From: Gaiellaceae bacterium
GTDB lineage: Bacteria > Actinomycetota > Thermoleophilia > Gaiellales > Gaiellaceae
Length of the DNA: 64,000 bases
Direction of reading: 5' to 3'
Assembly: GCA_026002995.1 (NCBI GenBank)
Contig: BPGK01000001.1
Coordinates: 806,001 to 870,000 of the forward strand
Part shown: in pieces, positions 26,728 through 35,585 of the stretch
Position numbering within the stretch: the stretch's first letter is position 1
Layout: every line of letters begins with the position of its first letter
Position numbers and translations under genes: made by a program
Notes under the pieces: model-generated
The model's database searches: none
The model's input: only the letters and a program-made list of their open reading frames with translations
What the model was told of the DNA's origin: nothing

Positions 26728-28524
26728 ATGCCGTACTTCTCGAAGGTCCTCGTCGCGAACCGAGGGGAGATCGCCGTGCGCGTCTTCCGCACGCTCCGCG
26801 AGCTCGAGATCGGCACCGTCGCCGTCTACTCGGAGCCCGACCGCGACGCGCTGCATGTCGCGATGGCAGACGAGGCGTACCTCGTGGGCCCCGGGCCCGC
26901 GGCCGAGAGCTACCTGCGCGGCGACCGGATCATCGAGTGCGCGCTCCGGGCCGGAGCGGAGGCGATCCATCCGGGGTACGGGTTCCTCGCCGAGAACGCG
27001 GACTTCGCGCGCGCGGTCGGGGAGGCAGGGCTGACCTGGATCGGACCGCCTCCCGAGGCGATCGAGGCGATGGGCTCGAAGGTCGCGGCGAGACGCCGCA
27101 TGCAGGCGTCCGGCGTGCCGATTATCCCGGGGACGACCGAGCCCGTGACGAGCGCCGCGGAGGTCGTCGCGGTCGCGGAGGAGATCGGATACCCGATCGC
27201 GATCAAGGCCTCGGCCGGCGGCGGTGGGAAGGGCTTCCGGGTGGCGTACGGGCGCGAGGAGGTGGAGCGTGCCTTCGAGACGGCGAGTCGCGAGGGCGAG
27301 GCGTACTTCGCCGACCCCTCCGTCTACGTCGAGCGCTACCTCGACGACCCGCGCCACGTCGAGGTGCAGGTCCTCGCGGACGACCACGGGAACGTCATCC
27401 ACCTCGGCGAGCGCGACTGCACGATCCAGCGGCGGCACCAGAAGCTCGTCGAGGAGACGCCCTCGCCGGCCGTCGACCCCGAGCTCCGGGAGCGCATCGG
27501 GCGGATCGCGGTCGAGGCTGCGCGCGCGACCGGCTACCGCTCCGCGGGAACGATCGAGGGCCTCCTCGCTCCCGACGGCTCCTACTACTTCCTCGAGATG
27601 AACACGCGCGTGCAGGTCGAGCACACCGTGACCGAGATGGTCACCGGTATCGACATCGTGCGCGAGCAGGTGCGGATCGCGGCAGGCGAAGCCCTCTCCC
27701 TGCGGCAGGAGGACGTCGTGCTGCGTGGCCATGCGTTCGAGTGTCGAATCAACGCCGAGGACGTGACTCGGGGCTTTCTGCCGACCCCTGGCCGGATCAC
27801 CGCCTACCGCGAGCCCGGAGGCATCGGGGTGCGGGTCGACTCCGGTGTCCGCGCGGGCGACGAGGTCTCGGGGCTCTACGACCCGCTCGTCGCGAAGCTG
27901 ATCGTGCACGACGCCGATCGCGAGAGCGCGCGCCGGAGGATGCTGCGGGCGCTCGACGAGCTCGTCATCGAAGGTCCCACGACCCTCATCGGCTTCCACC
28001 GCGCCCTCCTCACCTCGCCCTGCTTCATCGCCGGAGAGACGTGTCGAGGCGTGGTCGAGTCGGAAGAGCTGGCGCAGCGCGCGCACGAGCTGTCGCAGAG
28101 TTCGTTGGCGCATTTGGCAACAACTGTAGCGGCGGCGTCGGACGGACGTCCGGCCCGGCGGCGAGACCGAGTGCTCTCGCTCGAGCTCGACGGGCGGCGC
28201 CACGAGCTCCGCCTGCACCTCGAGGAGCCTCCCTGGATCGAGCTGGCGCGCCGGCATCGAGAGCGCAGCAGAGGGATCGCGGGCGAGGCGACGAGCGTCG
28301 TCGCGAGCCCCATGCAGGGCACGGTGCTTGCCGTGACGGTGTCGAACGGCGATCGGGTCGAGGCCGGCTCGCTGCTCTGCGTCGTCGAGGCGATGAAGAT
28401 GGAGAACGAGATCGTCGCGCACCGCGACGGCGTTGTCGACGGGCTGAGCATCGCCCCCGGCGATCAAGTCGCGAGCGGTCAGCGCCTCTGCCGGCTCGTC
28501 CCCGATGGAGCAGGCGACGGCTGA
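26728..28524 (+). CDS. Acetyl/propionyl-CoA carboxylase alpha subunit (biotin carboxylase + BCCP)
   Basis: 598 residues from ATG 26728. Biotin carboxylase domain ~1-450: VLVANRGEIAVRVFR, IHPGYGFLAENADFA, ATP-grasp loop KASAGGGGKGFRVAY, EMNTRVQVEHTVTEMVTG. A ~75-residue linker follows, then a biotinyl domain with the biotin lysine in VVEAMKMENEIVAHRDG. ATP-driven carboxylation of biotin supplies the transferase subunit at 18673. Partner specificity (acetyl versus propionyl) is not readable. The next gene starts 20 bases inside its end. Confidence 0.94.
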   Translation: MPYFSKVLVANRGEIAVRVFRTLRELEIGTVAVYSEPDRDALHVAMADEAYLVGPGPAAESYLRGDRIIECALRAGAEAIHPGYGFLAENADFARAVGEAGLTWIGPPPEAIEAMGSKVAARRRMQASGVPIIPGTTEPVTSAAEVVAVAEEIGYPIAIKASAGGGGKGFRVAYGREEVERAFETASREGEAYFADPSVYVERYLDDPRHVEVQVLADDHGNVIHLGERDCTIQRRHQKLVEETPSPAVDPELRERIGRIAVEAARATGYRSAGTIEGLLAPDGSYYFLEMNTRVQVEHTVTEMVTGIDIVREQVRIAAGEALSLRQEDVVLRGHAFECRINAEDVTRGFLPTPGRITAYREPGGIGVRVDSGVRAGDEVSGLYDPLVAKLIVHDADRESARRRMLRALDELVIEGPTTLIGFHRALLTSPCFIAGETCRGVVESEELAQRAHELSQSSLAHLATTVAAASDGRPARRRDRVLSLELDGRRHELRLHLEEPPWIELARRHRERSRGIAGEATSVVASPMQGTVLAVTVSNGDRVEAGSLLCVVEAMKMENEIVAHRDGVVDGLSIAPGDQVASGQRLCRLVPDGAGDG

Positions 28525-29398
28525 GCCTGGTCGTCGGCGGCCACCGGGGTGCTCCGCGCTCTCCCGGGCCGCCGGCGAGCCGCTGCACGCGACCGCTCCG
28601 CACGCGACCGAGTGGCTCCTGCTCGAGGTGCGTGGCGCCTGGAAGCGAGACGTCGCGAGCGGCGAGGGACTCGATCCGCGCGCACGGGCGGCGGTGCTCG
28701 CCTGGCGCGAGGGCGGCGCGCAGGACAGTCGCCGCGTCCTCTACGTGCGTCGCCCCGGGCGATCGACAGGGGCTCTCCTCGCGTTTCTCGTCGCGGCGGG
28801 CGAGGAGCGAAGAGCGGTGCGCCGACTCGAGCTCTCCGGGCACGACGAGCTCGAAGGTCTCGACCTCGAGGCGGCGGGCGAGCCGCTCGGCTCGAGCCTC
28901 GTCCTCGTCTGCGCGCATGGGAGTCGCGACCGCTGCTGCGCCGCTGCGGGAGCGGCGACCTTCCGTACGCTCGAGCCCATGCTCAGGGAGGACGAGCTCT
29001 GGCTCTCCTCGCACCAGGGTGGCCACCGCTTCGCCGCCAACGTCCTCGTGCTCCCAGCCGGCATTCAGCTCGGCCGTCTCGATCCGATCCTCGCGCGCGA
29101 GGTCGTCGCCCGCGCGATCGAGGGCGAGATCGACCTCGATCGCTACCGCGGCCGCACGTGCTACCCGCCGCCCGTCCAGGCCGCCGAGCTGGCGATCCGC
29201 GCGGCGACGGGAGCGACGCGGCTCGACGCCCTCCAACTCCTTCGCCGGGACGTCGAGGCGGGCACCGTCTGCTTCCGGGAGCCGAGCGGCCGCGAGCACG
29301 TCGCCGTCGTCGAGACGACGACGGGCCCCGCGGTTCCCGCGAGCTGCGGCGCGACGCCCGAGCCGCAGCCGCGCTTCAGCGCGCGCGTGCTCCCCTAG
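28505..29398 (+). CDS. Sucrase/ferredoxin-like (thioredoxin-fold) protein
   Basis: 297 residues from ATG 28505, overlapping the carboxylase by 20 bases. The C-terminal half holds the family signature: VLVCAHGSRDRCCAAAGAAT and WLSSHQGGHRFAANVLVLPAG, with the cysteine and histidine residues expected to bind a [2Fe-2S] cluster. Members (Aim32/sucrase-ferredoxin-like) occur in yeast and actinobacteria; no reaction is established, but a redox role is likely. Confidence 0.8.
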   Translation: MEQATAEPGRRRPPGCSALSRAAGEPLHATAPHATEWLLLEVRGAWKRDVASGEGLDPRARAAVLAWREGGAQDSRRVLYVRRPGRSTGALLAFLVAAGEERRAVRRLELSGHDELEGLDLEAAGEPLGSSLVLVCAHGSRDRCCAAAGAATFRTLEPMLREDELWLSSHQGGHRFAANVLVLPAGIQLGRLDPILAREVVARAIEGEIDLDRYRGRTCYPPPVQAAELAIRAATGATRLDALQLLRRDVEAGTVCFREPSGREHVAVVETTTGPAVPASCGATPEPQPRFSARVLP

Positions 29399-29401
29399 CC
29401 G

Positions 29402-29998
29402 TCACGAGCGGAGCCGGTAGGCGGAGTCGGTGATCCAGACGACCTGTTCCTCCAGGCCTTCCGGGACCTTGCCGACCGCCGTGAGCGCTCCGAAGACCAC
29501 GCGGGCCCAGGCCCCGGCCGCGAGCGCGCCGGGCGCCGAGATCGTGCCCTCCCACGCCGCGCCCGGCTCGAGGACGGCGGGGAGCTCCGGCTCGTAGTCC
29601 TGCGCCGCTCGCACCCTGGGCAGGTTGCCCTCGGCGTTGCGTCGCTCGAGCTCCGCGAGCTCACCGCTCGAGAAGAGCATGAGACCGAATGCCCGGTCGA
29701 GCGTCGCGCGAGGGTCGCCGACGGAGTAGGCGACCGAGGTGCGGTTCTCGAGGCCGATCCGGGCAGCCCAGCCATCTCGCGTGACCTCGAGCCACTCGAC
29801 GCGGAAGACGAGCTGCTGCCCGCTGGGACCGTAGCTCTCGCGCCAGTCGAGCTCCCCACGCTGCGGCGGGGCGGGCGCGCCGACGACGGGCGCCTGCTCG
29901 GACCCGCGGTCGCGGAGCCGATCCGCCGTCGACGAGAAGGCGAAGCCCGCGAGCGCCGCTCCGAGGGCGATCAGAACGAACATCGCGGTCCGACTCAC
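29402..29998 (-). CDS. Membrane-anchored protein of unknown function
   Basis: 198 residues from GTG 29998. One N-terminal hydrophobic helix (FVLIALGAALAGFAFSS) with a short cytoplasmic start, then a proline-rich linker and an exported beta domain (LVFRVEWLEVTRDGWAARIGLENRTSVAYSVG ... in parts) with a fibronectin-like look. No catalytic motif is visible. It is convergent with the preceding gene (3 bases between stops) and divergent from sucC. Confidence 0.6.
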   Translation of the reverse strand: MSRTAMFVLIALGAALAGFAFSSTADRLRDRGSEQAPVVGAPAPPQRGELDWRESYGPSGQQLVFRVEWLEVTRDGWAARIGLENRTSVAYSVGDPRATLDRAFGLMLFSSGELAELERRNAEGNLPRVRAAQDYEPELPAVLEPGAAWEGTISAPGALAAGAWARVVFGALTAVGKVPEGLEEQVVWITDSAYRLRS

Positions 29999-30065
29999 GC
30001 CGCGCCATGCTCGCACACGAGAAGCTGCTCGGAGCCGACCTGCGGCCGGTAGACTCGCCCGCGCT

Positions 30066-31217
30066 TTGGATCTGTACGAGTTCCAGGGGAAGGAGCTGTT
30101 CCGCTCCTTCGGCATCCCGGTGTCGGAGGGACGGCTCGCCACGAGCCCGCTCGAGGCGCGTGAGGCGGCCACGGCGCTGGGTTGTCCGGTGGTCGTGAAG
30201 GCGCAGGTGCTCGTGGGGGGGCGCGGGAAGGCGGGCGGGATCAAGCTCGCCGCGACGCCGGCCGAGGCCGAGGAGCGCGCGCGCGAGATCCTGGGGATGG
30301 ACATTCGCGGGCACACGGTGCACCGGGTGTGGGTCGAGCGGGCCTCGGAGATCGCCCGCGAGTACTACCTCTCGATCACCTTCGATCGCAGCGCGAAGAA
30401 GCCGCTCTTCATGTTCACGACCGAGGGCGGCGTCGACATCGAAGAGGTGGCCGCGACCAAGCCGGACGCCCTCGTCCGGCTGCACGTCGACCCGCTCGAG
30501 GGCTACCGGCCCTGGCAGGGCCGGCACCTCGTCTACGGAGCCGGCGTCTCGGACGCCGCCGAGCGGAGGCAGATCGAGGAGATCGTCGGGCGGCTCTACG
30601 AGACGTTCGAGCGTTGCGAGGCGATGCTCTGCGAGATCAACCCGCTCGTCGTGACGACGGACGGCGACGTGCGCGCGCTCGACGCGAAGGTCACGGTCGA
30701 CGACAACGCGCTCTTCCGCCAGCCGGAGATCGCCGAGATGCGCGATCTCGCGGCCGCCGACCCCCTCGAAGCGCTTGCGCGCGAGAAGGGCGTCACGTAC
30801 GTGAAGCTCGACGGTGAGGTGGGCGTCCTCGGGAACGGGGCCGGGCTGACGATGGCGACGGTCGACGTCGTGACCTTCGTCGGTGGTCGGCCGGCGAACT
30901 TCTGCGACCTCGGCGGCGGTGGCGACGCACAGGGTGTCGTGGACGCGCTCGAGGTGATCACGAGCGACCCGCAGGTGCGGGCCATCTTCTTCAACATCTT
31001 CGGCGGGATCACGCGCTGCGACGAGGTGGCGCGCGGGATCCTGCAGGCGCTCGAGCAACTCGAGCTCGAGCTGCCGATCGTCGTTCGGCTCGACGGCACG
31101 AATGCGGCGGAGGGCCGCAGGATCCTGGAGGAGGCGGCGCGACCGAACGTCTACGCGGAGGCGACCATGCTCGACGGCGCACGCCGGGCCGTCGAGCTCG
31201 CGGGAGCGGCGTCGTAG
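30066..31217 (+). CDS. sucC: Succinyl-CoA synthetase beta subunit
   Basis: 383 residues from TTG 30066; TAGACT (30050-30055) ends 10 bases upstream, giving a leader of only 3-4 nt. ATP-grasp N-domain: LYEFQGKELFRSFGIPV and VVKAQVLVGGRGKAGGIKLA. C-domain: GNGAGLTMATVDVV and FNIFGGITRCDEVARGI. It binds the nucleotide and forms succinyl phosphate/CoA with SucD, in the TCA cycle. sucD overlaps its stop by one base. Confidence 0.96.
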   Translation: MDLYEFQGKELFRSFGIPVSEGRLATSPLEAREAATALGCPVVVKAQVLVGGRGKAGGIKLAATPAEAEERAREILGMDIRGHTVHRVWVERASEIAREYYLSITFDRSAKKPLFMFTTEGGVDIEEVAATKPDALVRLHVDPLEGYRPWQGRHLVYGAGVSDAAERRQIEEIVGRLYETFERCEAMLCEINPLVVTTDGDVRALDAKVTVDDNALFRQPEIAEMRDLAAADPLEALAREKGVTYVKLDGEVGVLGNGAGLTMATVDVVTFVGGRPANFCDLGGGGDAQGVVDALEVITSDPQVRAIFFNIFGGITRCDEVARGILQALEQLELELPIVVRLDGTNAAEGRRILEEAARPNVYAEATMLDGARRAVELAGAAS

Positions 31218-32089
31218 TGGCCATCCTCGTCGGAGCCGAGACACGCCTCCTCGTCCAGGGGCTCACGGGGTCGGAAGGACGGTTCCACGGTCTCCGCAAC
31301 CGGGCCTACGGGACCCGGCTCGTCGCGGGCGTCACGCCCGGAAAGGGTGGGCAGGACGTCGAGGGGGTGCCGATCTTCGACACCGTCGCGGCGGCCGTGG
31401 CCGCGACCGACGCCAACACCGCGATGGTCTTCGTGCCGGCGCCCTTCGCGGCGGACGCGATGTACGAGGCGATCGCCGCCGGGATCCGTACCGTGGTCTG
31501 CATCACCGAGGGCGTCCCGGCACACGAGATGCTCGACCTCTACGCGCACGTCCGCGCTCGGGGGGTCACCCTGATCGGCCCGAACTGCCCCGGGGTCCTC
31601 TCGCCCGGCAAGGCCAACGTGGGGATCATCCCAGCCGAGATCTTCCGCGAGGGGTCGGTCGGGCTCGTCTCGCGCTCGGGGACGCTCACCTACCAGATCG
31701 GTCACGAGCTCACCCAGCTCGGCCTCGGCAACTCGACCATCGTCGGGATCGGCGGTGACCCGATCGTCGGCTCGTCGTTCATCGACATCCTCGCTCGCTT
31801 CGAGGCCGACGAGCAGACGGAGCAGGTCGTGATGGTGGGGGAGATCGGCGGCGACGAGGAGGAGAAGGCCGCGGCGTTCATCGAGGCGGAGATGTCGAAA
31901 CCCGTCGTCGCCTACATCGCGGGCTTCACGGCGCCTCCCGGCAAGACGATGGGGCACGCCGGCGCGATCATCTCTGGCTCGTCGGGGACGGCACAAGCGA
32001 AGAAGGAGGCGCTCGAGGCGCGCGGCATCCGCGTCGGCACGACGCCGACCGAGACCGCCGAGCTCGTCGCCGAGCTCGCGCGGGGCTGA
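31217..32089 (+). CDS. sucD: Succinyl-CoA synthetase alpha subunit
   Basis: 290 residues from GTG 31217. CoA-binding Rossmann part: VQGLTGSEGRFHGLRNRAYG and GVTPGKGGQ. Ligase part: IGPNCPGVLSPG, and the phospho-histidine in GKTMGHAGAIISG. It carries the phosphorylated histidine that relays phosphate between succinyl phosphate and the nucleotide. The gene pair is followed by a small cupin gene 7 bases later. Confidence 0.97.
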   Translation: MAILVGAETRLLVQGLTGSEGRFHGLRNRAYGTRLVAGVTPGKGGQDVEGVPIFDTVAAAVAATDANTAMVFVPAPFAADAMYEAIAAGIRTVVCITEGVPAHEMLDLYAHVRARGVTLIGPNCPGVLSPGKANVGIIPAEIFREGSVGLVSRSGTLTYQIGHELTQLGLGNSTIVGIGGDPIVGSSFIDILARFEADEQTEQVVMVGEIGGDEEEKAAAFIEAEMSKPVVAYIAGFTAPPGKTMGHAGAIISGSSGTAQAKKEALEARGIRVGTTPTETAELVAELARG

Positions 32090-32096
32090 CGCTGCG

Positions 32097-32441
32097 GTGC
32101 ACGTCCGGAACCGCGACCGCGACGCCCGTCCGTTCACGACGCTCGACGGCTCCACCATCCGCGAGTACCTGCACAGCGAGCGCCAGTCGCTCGCGGAGGC
32201 GACGCTCGCTCCGGGCCAAGCGACGCGACGCCACTACCACGCGCAAAGCGAGGAGGTCTACCTCCTCCTCGAGGGCGGCGGGAGGATGGAGATCGACGGC
32301 GAGGAGCGCGAGGTCGGCGCCGGCGACGCGGTCCTGATCCCTCCGGGCGCGTGGCATCGGCTGGCTGCCGGGCCGGAGGGGGCTCGGCTGCTCTGTTGCT
32401 GTGCTCCGCCGTACGCGGACGCGGACACGTTCTTCGCGTAG
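32097..32441 (+). CDS. Small cupin protein
   Basis: 114 residues from GTG 32097. Single cupin barrel: motif 1 is RRHYHAQSEEVYLLLEGGGRMEID (two histidines and a glutamate as likely metal ligands), motif 2 is AGDAVLIPPGAWHRL with the last histidine. A CCC run near the C-terminus is unusual. Substrate and metal are unknown. It probably shares a transcript with sucCD. Confidence 0.8.
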   Translation: MHVRNRDRDARPFTTLDGSTIREYLHSERQSLAEATLAPGQATRRHYHAQSEEVYLLLEGGGRMEIDGEEREVGAGDAVLIPPGAWHRLAAGPEGARLLCCCAPPYADADTFFA

Positions 32442-32886
32442 TCGAGCGCCTCGGGGCGTTCAGGGATCGGGCGAGGATCCGTGGACGTCGCAGAGAGCGC
32501 GACGTCGATCGCGCGGAGAAGGCGAAGTCGACACGAAGCCGCGTGTGAGCAAGACCGAGAGGCCTTTGAGAAGCGGATAAGCGCGCGGAGAACGCGAAGT
32601 CGACACGAAGCCGCATGCCTCCCGTGAGCGATTCCCCGCTACGCTGACCGCAGGGATCCTGGGGATCCCCTGGGGGGCGTTGGGGGCGCTGGGAGTCCGG
32701 CCGCGGCGCCGCAGTGGGAATCGAGTTCGGCGCTCGTCGGGGACGGGAGGCGGTCGCGCTGGGTGGCTTCGGCGAGCAAGGCCGGTGGACGGAGCATCTC
32801 GCAGCCCTCTCGCAGTCCGACCGCGTCCCTCGAGCACGGTGGCGGTACCCGATCGACACCCCGCGGGCGACCGATACGCTCCACTC
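32442..32886 (+). repeat. Non-coding stretch with a 35-bp direct repeat
   Basis: No convincing gene lies in these 445 bases. Two near-identical 35-bp copies, sharing the core cgaagtcgacacgaagccgc, run 32511-32545 and 32583-32617 (72 bp apart, two mismatches: g/c and g/a). Further on is a G-rich palindromic patch around 32651-32680 (gggatcctggggatcccc). The last 12 bases hold the promoter of the next gene, TACGCT at 32875-32880. Confidence 0.6.
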
Positions 32887-33981
32887 GTGCCGGACCAGCC
32901 CGTCTCCTTCGCCCGTGGCGCGCCCGCCCCGGAGCTGATCCCCGCTTCCGAGCTCGCGGACTGCGCGCACGCCGTCGCGCTCCGCGAGGGCGCGAGCGTC
33001 TTCTCGTACGGCCCGGGCGGCGGCTACGGGCCGCTCCGCGAGTGGGTCGCCGAGCGCCACGGCGTCGAGTCACGTCGCGTGGTGTTGACGGTCGGCGGGC
33101 TGCTCGGCTTCGTCCTCTACGCCGGGGAGCTGCTGCGACGCCGTCCCGGCCGCGTCCTCGTCGAGGGGCCGACGTACGACCGCCCGCTGAAGGTGCTCGC
33201 GCGCGAAGGGGCGGAGGTGGTCCCGCTGCCGATGGACGACGAGGGTCTCGATCCGGATGGGCTCGCGCGCGAGCTCGAGCGCAACGCGGCGCCGGCATCG
33301 TTCCTGTATACGATTCCGACCTTCCAGAACCCGAGTGGGAGAACGCTCTCTGCGGAGCGGCGGCGGCGGATCGTCGAGATCGTGACCGCGCACGGGCTCC
33401 CCGTCCTCGAGGACGACCCGTACGGCCTCGTCCGCTACGAAGGCGAGCCGCAGCCGAGCCTCCACGAGCTCGAAGGGGGTCGGCTCGTGACGTACACGTC
33501 GTCGTTCTCGAAGACGGTCGCCCCCGGGCTGCGCACCGGGTACTTCGTCCTCCCCGAGGACGAGGCGGAGCCGTTCGAGGAGCGCGCGGTGTCGACGTAC
33601 ATCTCGCCGCCGTTCCTCGCGCAGGCGACGATCGCCGAGTTCATCGAGCGCGGTCGCTTCCAGCCGAACCTCGAGCGCGTCCGCGACGGGCTCCGCGCCC
33701 GGCGAGACGCGATGCTCGGAGCGCTCGAGCGGTCGTTCCCGGCGACGGCGTCGTGGAGCCGCCCGCAGGGGGGCTACTTCCTCTGGCTCGATCTCGGCCC
33801 AGGCGGCGATGCAGCGAGCCTCGCGGCCCGCGCCGCCGAGGCGGGCGTCGCGATCGTGCGCGGCAGCGACTTCTTCCCGCCCGGCTCGTCGGCGGGCACC
33901 TCCGCCGCGAGACTCGCGTTCAGCTTCGAGCCGCCCGAGCGAATCGCCGACGGGATCGCGCGGCTCGCGGAGCTCCTCTAG
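32887..33981 (+). CDS. Class I/II PLP aminotransferase (2-aminoadipate/LysN-like)
   Basis: 364 residues from GTG 32887; TACGCT ends 6 bases upstream, which fixes the start within a longer open frame. Fold-type I marks: VSFARGAPAPELIP, YGPGGGYGPLREWVA, TIPTFQNPSGRTLSAERR, aspartate in VLEDDPYGLVRY, the PLP lysine in TYTSSFSKTVAPGLRTGY, and LAFSFEPPERI at the end. This subgroup includes 2-aminoadipate and aromatic/branched-chain aminotransferases and the enzymatic part of MocR regulators, but no HTH domain is attached. Substrate unknown. Confidence 0.87.
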   Translation: MPDQPVSFARGAPAPELIPASELADCAHAVALREGASVFSYGPGGGYGPLREWVAERHGVESRRVVLTVGGLLGFVLYAGELLRRRPGRVLVEGPTYDRPLKVLAREGAEVVPLPMDDEGLDPDGLARELERNAAPASFLYTIPTFQNPSGRTLSAERRRRIVEIVTAHGLPVLEDDPYGLVRYEGEPQPSLHELEGGRLVTYTSSFSKTVAPGLRTGYFVLPEDEAEPFEERAVSTYISPPFLAQATIAEFIERGRFQPNLERVRDGLRARRDAMLGALERSFPATASWSRPQGGYFLWLDLGPGGDAASLAARAAEAGVAIVRGSDFFPPGSSAGTSAARLAFSFEPPERIADGIARLAELL

Positions 33982-34248
33982 CTACGCCGCCTCCCGGTGC
34001 CGCCGCCAGCGGTCGAAGATCAGGCCGGCCGCGAATCCGATCCCGAGACACAGGAGGATGAGCACGATCTTCGAGATCCGGGCCGAGAAGAAGACGAAGC
34101 TGACGCGCACCTCCTCGCGGTTGAGGAGGACGATCAAGAGCGCGTAGGCGGCGAGGACGCCGAACGCGATCAGCGCCCACGGTGTCCCCTTCTCCGGGGT
34201 TGCGGTCGAGCTCCGCCCGGCCGGCGTCGAGGAGCCGCTCTCGGTCAC
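33982..34248 (-). CDS. LapA/DUF1049-like two-helix membrane protein
   Basis: 88 residues from GTG 34248; TAGGAT (34261-34256) ends 7 bases upstream. A proline/serine/threonine-rich N-terminus precedes two hydrophobic helices (WALIAFGVLAAYALLIVLL and KIVLILLCLGIGFAAGLIF) joined by NREEVRVSFVFFS, the typical LapA-domain loop, ending in a basic tail. E. coli LapA works in LPS assembly; in actinobacteria the role is unknown. Its stop abuts the aminotransferase stop. Confidence 0.75.
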   Translation of the reverse strand: MTESGSSTPAGRSSTATPEKGTPWALIAFGVLAAYALLIVLLNREEVRVSFVFFSARISKIVLILLCLGIGFAAGLIFDRWRRHREAA

Positions 34249-34258
34249 GAGCCGGATC

Positions 34259-34486
34259 CTACGCCACCTGCTCGGCCGCCAGGGTGACCGGCAGTGTGCG
34301 AGCGACGAGGCGAGGGTGAGCGGGTGGGACGAGTCCCCTACCGTTGGCCGCTCGGAACGTCGGGCAGACCGTGTTCCCGGGGATGGCGCAGAGGCCTTCT
34401 CGACGGAAGTAGCAGTCCTCGCAGGTGACCTGGCGGCGCTCTCTCGACGGCGTTGCGGCTCGCACGGCAGCCCGCATTCTGGCCAT
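34259..34486 (-). CDS. Small cysteine-motif protein
   Basis: 75 residues if started at ATG 34486; ATG 34477 or 34531 are alternatives and no clear ribosome site decides. The core is VTCEDCYFRREGLCAIPGN then TVCPTFR: four cysteines spaced C-x2-C-x8-C-x7-C, fit for zinc or an Fe-S cluster. No family name is known to me. Its stop codon overlaps the promoter of the LapA-like gene, so the two are probably linked. Confidence 0.5.
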   Translation of the reverse strand: MARMRAAVRAATPSRERRQVTCEDCYFRREGLCAIPGNTVCPTFRAANGRGLVPPAHPRLVARTLPVTLAAEQVA

Positions 34487-34570
34487 GCGACTCGGGCGAG
34501 ACAAGCCCTCCGCGGGAGGAAACTCTCGCATTTTGCGCGTGTTCTCAGATCCGAGAAAAGCCCTGGAAAA

Positions 34571-35581
34571 TCAGCACTTCAAGCCGGCTGTTCTCAGAGC
34601 GCGCAACGCCTGTTGAAAACTCTCCACAGGGATCACCCGGAGCCCCTCTGCGTAGCGCCGCGCCTCCTCGGCGTTCTCGCCGGCCGGGACGAGGAAGGCA
34701 TCCACATCCGCTCGGCGCGCTCCGACGGTCTTCTGCTCGACACCCCCGACGCGGATGACGCTCCCGTCGAGCGCGAGCTCCCCGGTGGCTGCGATCCGGC
34801 AGCCGCCGGTGACCTCCTTCCCGAGCAGCCGGGTGATCTCGAGCGCGAACGGGAGCCCCGCGGACGGGCCTCCGACGCGGCCGAGGTCGATGTCGACGTC
34901 GATCGGGAGCTCGATGTCGGCCGCCTGGTCGATCGTGATCCCGATGAAGGGGCGCTCCGGATCGCGCGGGCTCTCGATCGTCGTCAGCGTGACGTCGTGC
35001 GTCGCGCCTGCGTGGCGGACGGTCAGCCGAACGGGGTCGCCGGGCTCACGCCGCGAGATGGCGTCCTGGAGCTCCGTCGGCGTCAGCACCGTCTCGCCGT
35101 CGACTGCGACGACGACGTCTCCCGTTGCGAGCTCTGCCTCCGCGGGCGTACCGGCGAGGACGCCGGTCACGAGGACGCCGAGTGGGCGCGCCCGCACGTC
35201 GTACCCGAGGGCGCGCAAGGCGACGAGCGCGGCGACCTCCTCGGAGCGCTCCATCTCCTTCCGCACCTGCGCGTCCCTCTCGGCCTCGGAGGTGCCCTCG
35301 GGCAGGAGCGCCTCCTCGGGCACGACGGTCGAGCTCTCCGGTCTCGTGAAGGGGAGAACCCGCTCGAGCGTGGTGAGGCGACGGACTGACACGTCGACGT
35401 AGTAGACGCTGCCGTCGTCGGTCGGCCGGGCACCCTCGACCGTGACGTGTCCGGCGAGCGGCTTTGCCGTGTTCGGCACGAACACGAACTCGCTCGCGGG
35501 GATGGCCCAGAGCACGAGCCCGAGCGCCAGCCCGACGGCTCCGAGGGCCATCGCCGCGATGCTCGCGCGCCGGAGCGTCAC
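34571..35581 (-). CDS. PDZ-domain protease with Lon-type (S16) Ser-Lys active site
   Basis: 336 residues from GTG 35581, four bases after the SDR stop. One membrane helix (~10-30), an extracytoplasmic region, a PDZ domain at ~130-205 (LGVLVTGVLAGTPAEAE, GDVVVAVDG) and a Lon proteolytic domain at ~210-330. The catalytic dyad is Ser240 (GRVGGPSAGLPFALEI) and Lys284 (GGVEQKTVGAR). This is the YlbL-like architecture: a membrane-tethered peptidase thought to clear or process envelope proteins. Confidence 0.88.
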   Translation of the reverse strand: MTLRRASIAAMALGAVGLALGLVLWAIPASEFVFVPNTAKPLAGHVTVEGARPTDDGSVYYVDVSVRRLTTLERVLPFTRPESSTVVPEEALLPEGTSEAERDAQVRKEMERSEEVAALVALRALGYDVRARPLGVLVTGVLAGTPAEAELATGDVVVAVDGETVLTPTELQDAISRREPGDPVRLTVRHAGATHDVTLTTIESPRDPERPFIGITIDQAADIELPIDVDIDLGRVGGPSAGLPFALEITRLLGKEVTGGCRIAATGELALDGSVIRVGGVEQKTVGARRADVDAFLVPAGENAEEARRYAEGLRVIPVESFQQALRALRTAGLKC

Positions 35582-35585
35582 GGGC

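Noticed and set aside
26121-29420. 1099-residue plus-strand frame across pgsA and the carboxylase
   Set aside because: It is out of frame with the biotin carboxylase/BCCP motifs and has low-complexity Arg-rich composition.
34523-34640. AT-richer patch with ctccacagg, resembling a DnaA-box region
   Set aside because: Only one weak match to a DnaA box and it lies across the end of the protease gene; no dnaA/dnaN or clustered boxes are nearby.
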